Shown here: in pieces, positions 5,386-5,914 of the stretch
How positions within the stretch are numbered: position 1 is the first letter of the stretch
Layout: the number at the start of each line of letters is the position of its first letter
Assembly: GCA_047639615.1 (NCBI GenBank)
Contig: JBLIOL010000329.1
Span: 1-5,914 of the forward strand
Direction of reading: 5' to 3'
Source: CAYWNK01 sp047639615
GTDB taxonomy: Bacteria; Planctomycetota; UBA1135; GCA-002686595
Length of the DNA: 5,914 nucleotides
Translations under genes and position numbers: made by a program
Notes under the pieces: model-generated
What the model was told of the DNA's origin: nothing
What the model saw: the letters and a program-made list of their open reading frames with translations, nothing else
Databases searched by the model: none

Positions 5386-5910
5386 TTGATCGACACCCTA
5401 ATCCGCGACGTTCCCGACTTCCCCAAGCCTGGGATCGTCTTTAAGGACATTACACCCCTGCTTGCTAGCCCCGAGGGGCTCAAGCAAACCATCGACGGCC
5501 TTGCACAAGCTGTCGACCCCAGCACCTACGACGTGATCTGCGGCATTGAGTCCCGCGGATTCATCTTCGGCACGGCGCTCGCGTTACAGCTGGGCAAGGG
5601 CTTTGTCCCAATGCGCAAACCTGGAAAACTGCCCTACACGACGGTTTCCCAGGAATATCAGCTCGAGTACGGCACGGACTGCGTCGAGCTGCACACGGAT
5701 GCCTTCGACGGCACGCCGCGTGTACTGCTGCTGGACGACCTGCTGGCGACGGGTGGGACAATGGGTGCCGGGATCGAGCTCGTACGCCGTGTTGGCGGCG
5801 AGGTCGTGGCGTGCTCCTTCGTGATTGAGCTTGGCTTCCTGAATGGCAGGGATCCGCTCCGAGAGAAGGGCATCGACGACGCGCAGATTCATGCGCTCCT
5901 TAGCTACTAG
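5386..5910 (+). CDS. apt: adenine phosphoribosyltransferase
   Basis: A 174-residue type I phosphoribosyltransferase that makes AMP and pyrophosphate from adenine and PRPP in the cytoplasmic purine salvage pathway. The N-terminus IRDVPDFPKPGIVFKDITPLL (6-26) is the characteristic Apt hood sequence. ESRGFIFG (55-62) is the adenine-side motif. RKPGKLP (77-83) with the following SQEYQLEYGTD is the flexible loop region. VLLLDDLLATGGT (113-125) is the PRPP-binding loop with the paired acidic residues. Length is near the usual 170-185 and the gene is complete, stopping at TAG close to the window's end. TTG start chosen because of the adjacent GGAGG and the fit to the family; translation would begin MIDTLIRD. 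Located 147 bases after argS, so it may have its own promoter or be the last gene of the operon. Confidence 0.95.
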   Translation: MIDTLIRDVPDFPKPGIVFKDITPLLASPEGLKQTIDGLAQAVDPSTYDVICGIESRGFIFGTALALQLGKGFVPMRKPGKLPYTTVSQEYQLEYGTDCVELHTDAFDGTPRVLLLDDLLATGGTMGAGIELVRRVGGEVVACSFVIELGFLNGRDPLREKGIDDAQIHALLSY

Positions 5911-5914
5911 GCAC

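Overview
The window is GC-rich bacterial DNA with five genes, all on the + strand, packed head to tail. Their order is: a DUF3179-PDZ lipoprotein-like gene, a TfoX N-terminal-domain gene with a lysine-rich tail, an ABC-F ATPase, argS (arginyl-tRNA synthetase) and apt (adenine phosphoribosyltransferase). High GC, strong G/C preference at third codon positions, long antisense shadow ORFs and a DUF3179 lipoprotein would fit Planctomycetota, Myxococcota or a related environmental lineage. The sequence alone does not settle this.

The most unusual element is in the first gene (198..1172). Its reading frame is interrupted once, by an in-frame TGA at 609..611, and continues in the same frame to a TAG. 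The protein reads like one DUF3179 domain followed by a PDZ domain on the two sides of the TGA. The TGA falls where DUF3179 proteins normally have the first cysteine of their Cys-Pro-Leu-Cys motif. Just downstream is a hairpin whose position, unpaired U and G/U-containing loop resemble a bacterial SECIS element. I therefore propose a DUF3179 selenoprotein, with Sec at residue 138. A nonsense mutation or sequencing error remains the main alternative. TGA is an ordinary stop for the ABC-F gene at 3513..3515, so the genetic code is not globally reassigned.

Layout: 1..58 is low-complexity G/C sequence, possibly a contig edge. 59..197 is a leader with small hairpins and a good Shine-Dalgarno for the 198 start. 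198..1172 is the DUF3179-PDZ gene. 1191..1556 is the TfoX-like gene, 18 bases later. 1599..3515 is the ABC-F gene. 3541..5238 is argS. 5239..5385 is a 147-base gap with an imperfect palindrome. 5386..5910 is apt, with a likely TTG start behind a strong Shine-Dalgarno.

The first four genes are separated by only 18, 42 and 25 bases and could be co-transcribed. Inverted repeats lie at or just after each of the first three stop codons, so partial termination or translational coupling between the genes is possible. ABC-F and ArgS both serve translation and Apt serves purine salvage. The DUF3179 and TfoX-like genes have no evident functional tie to them.
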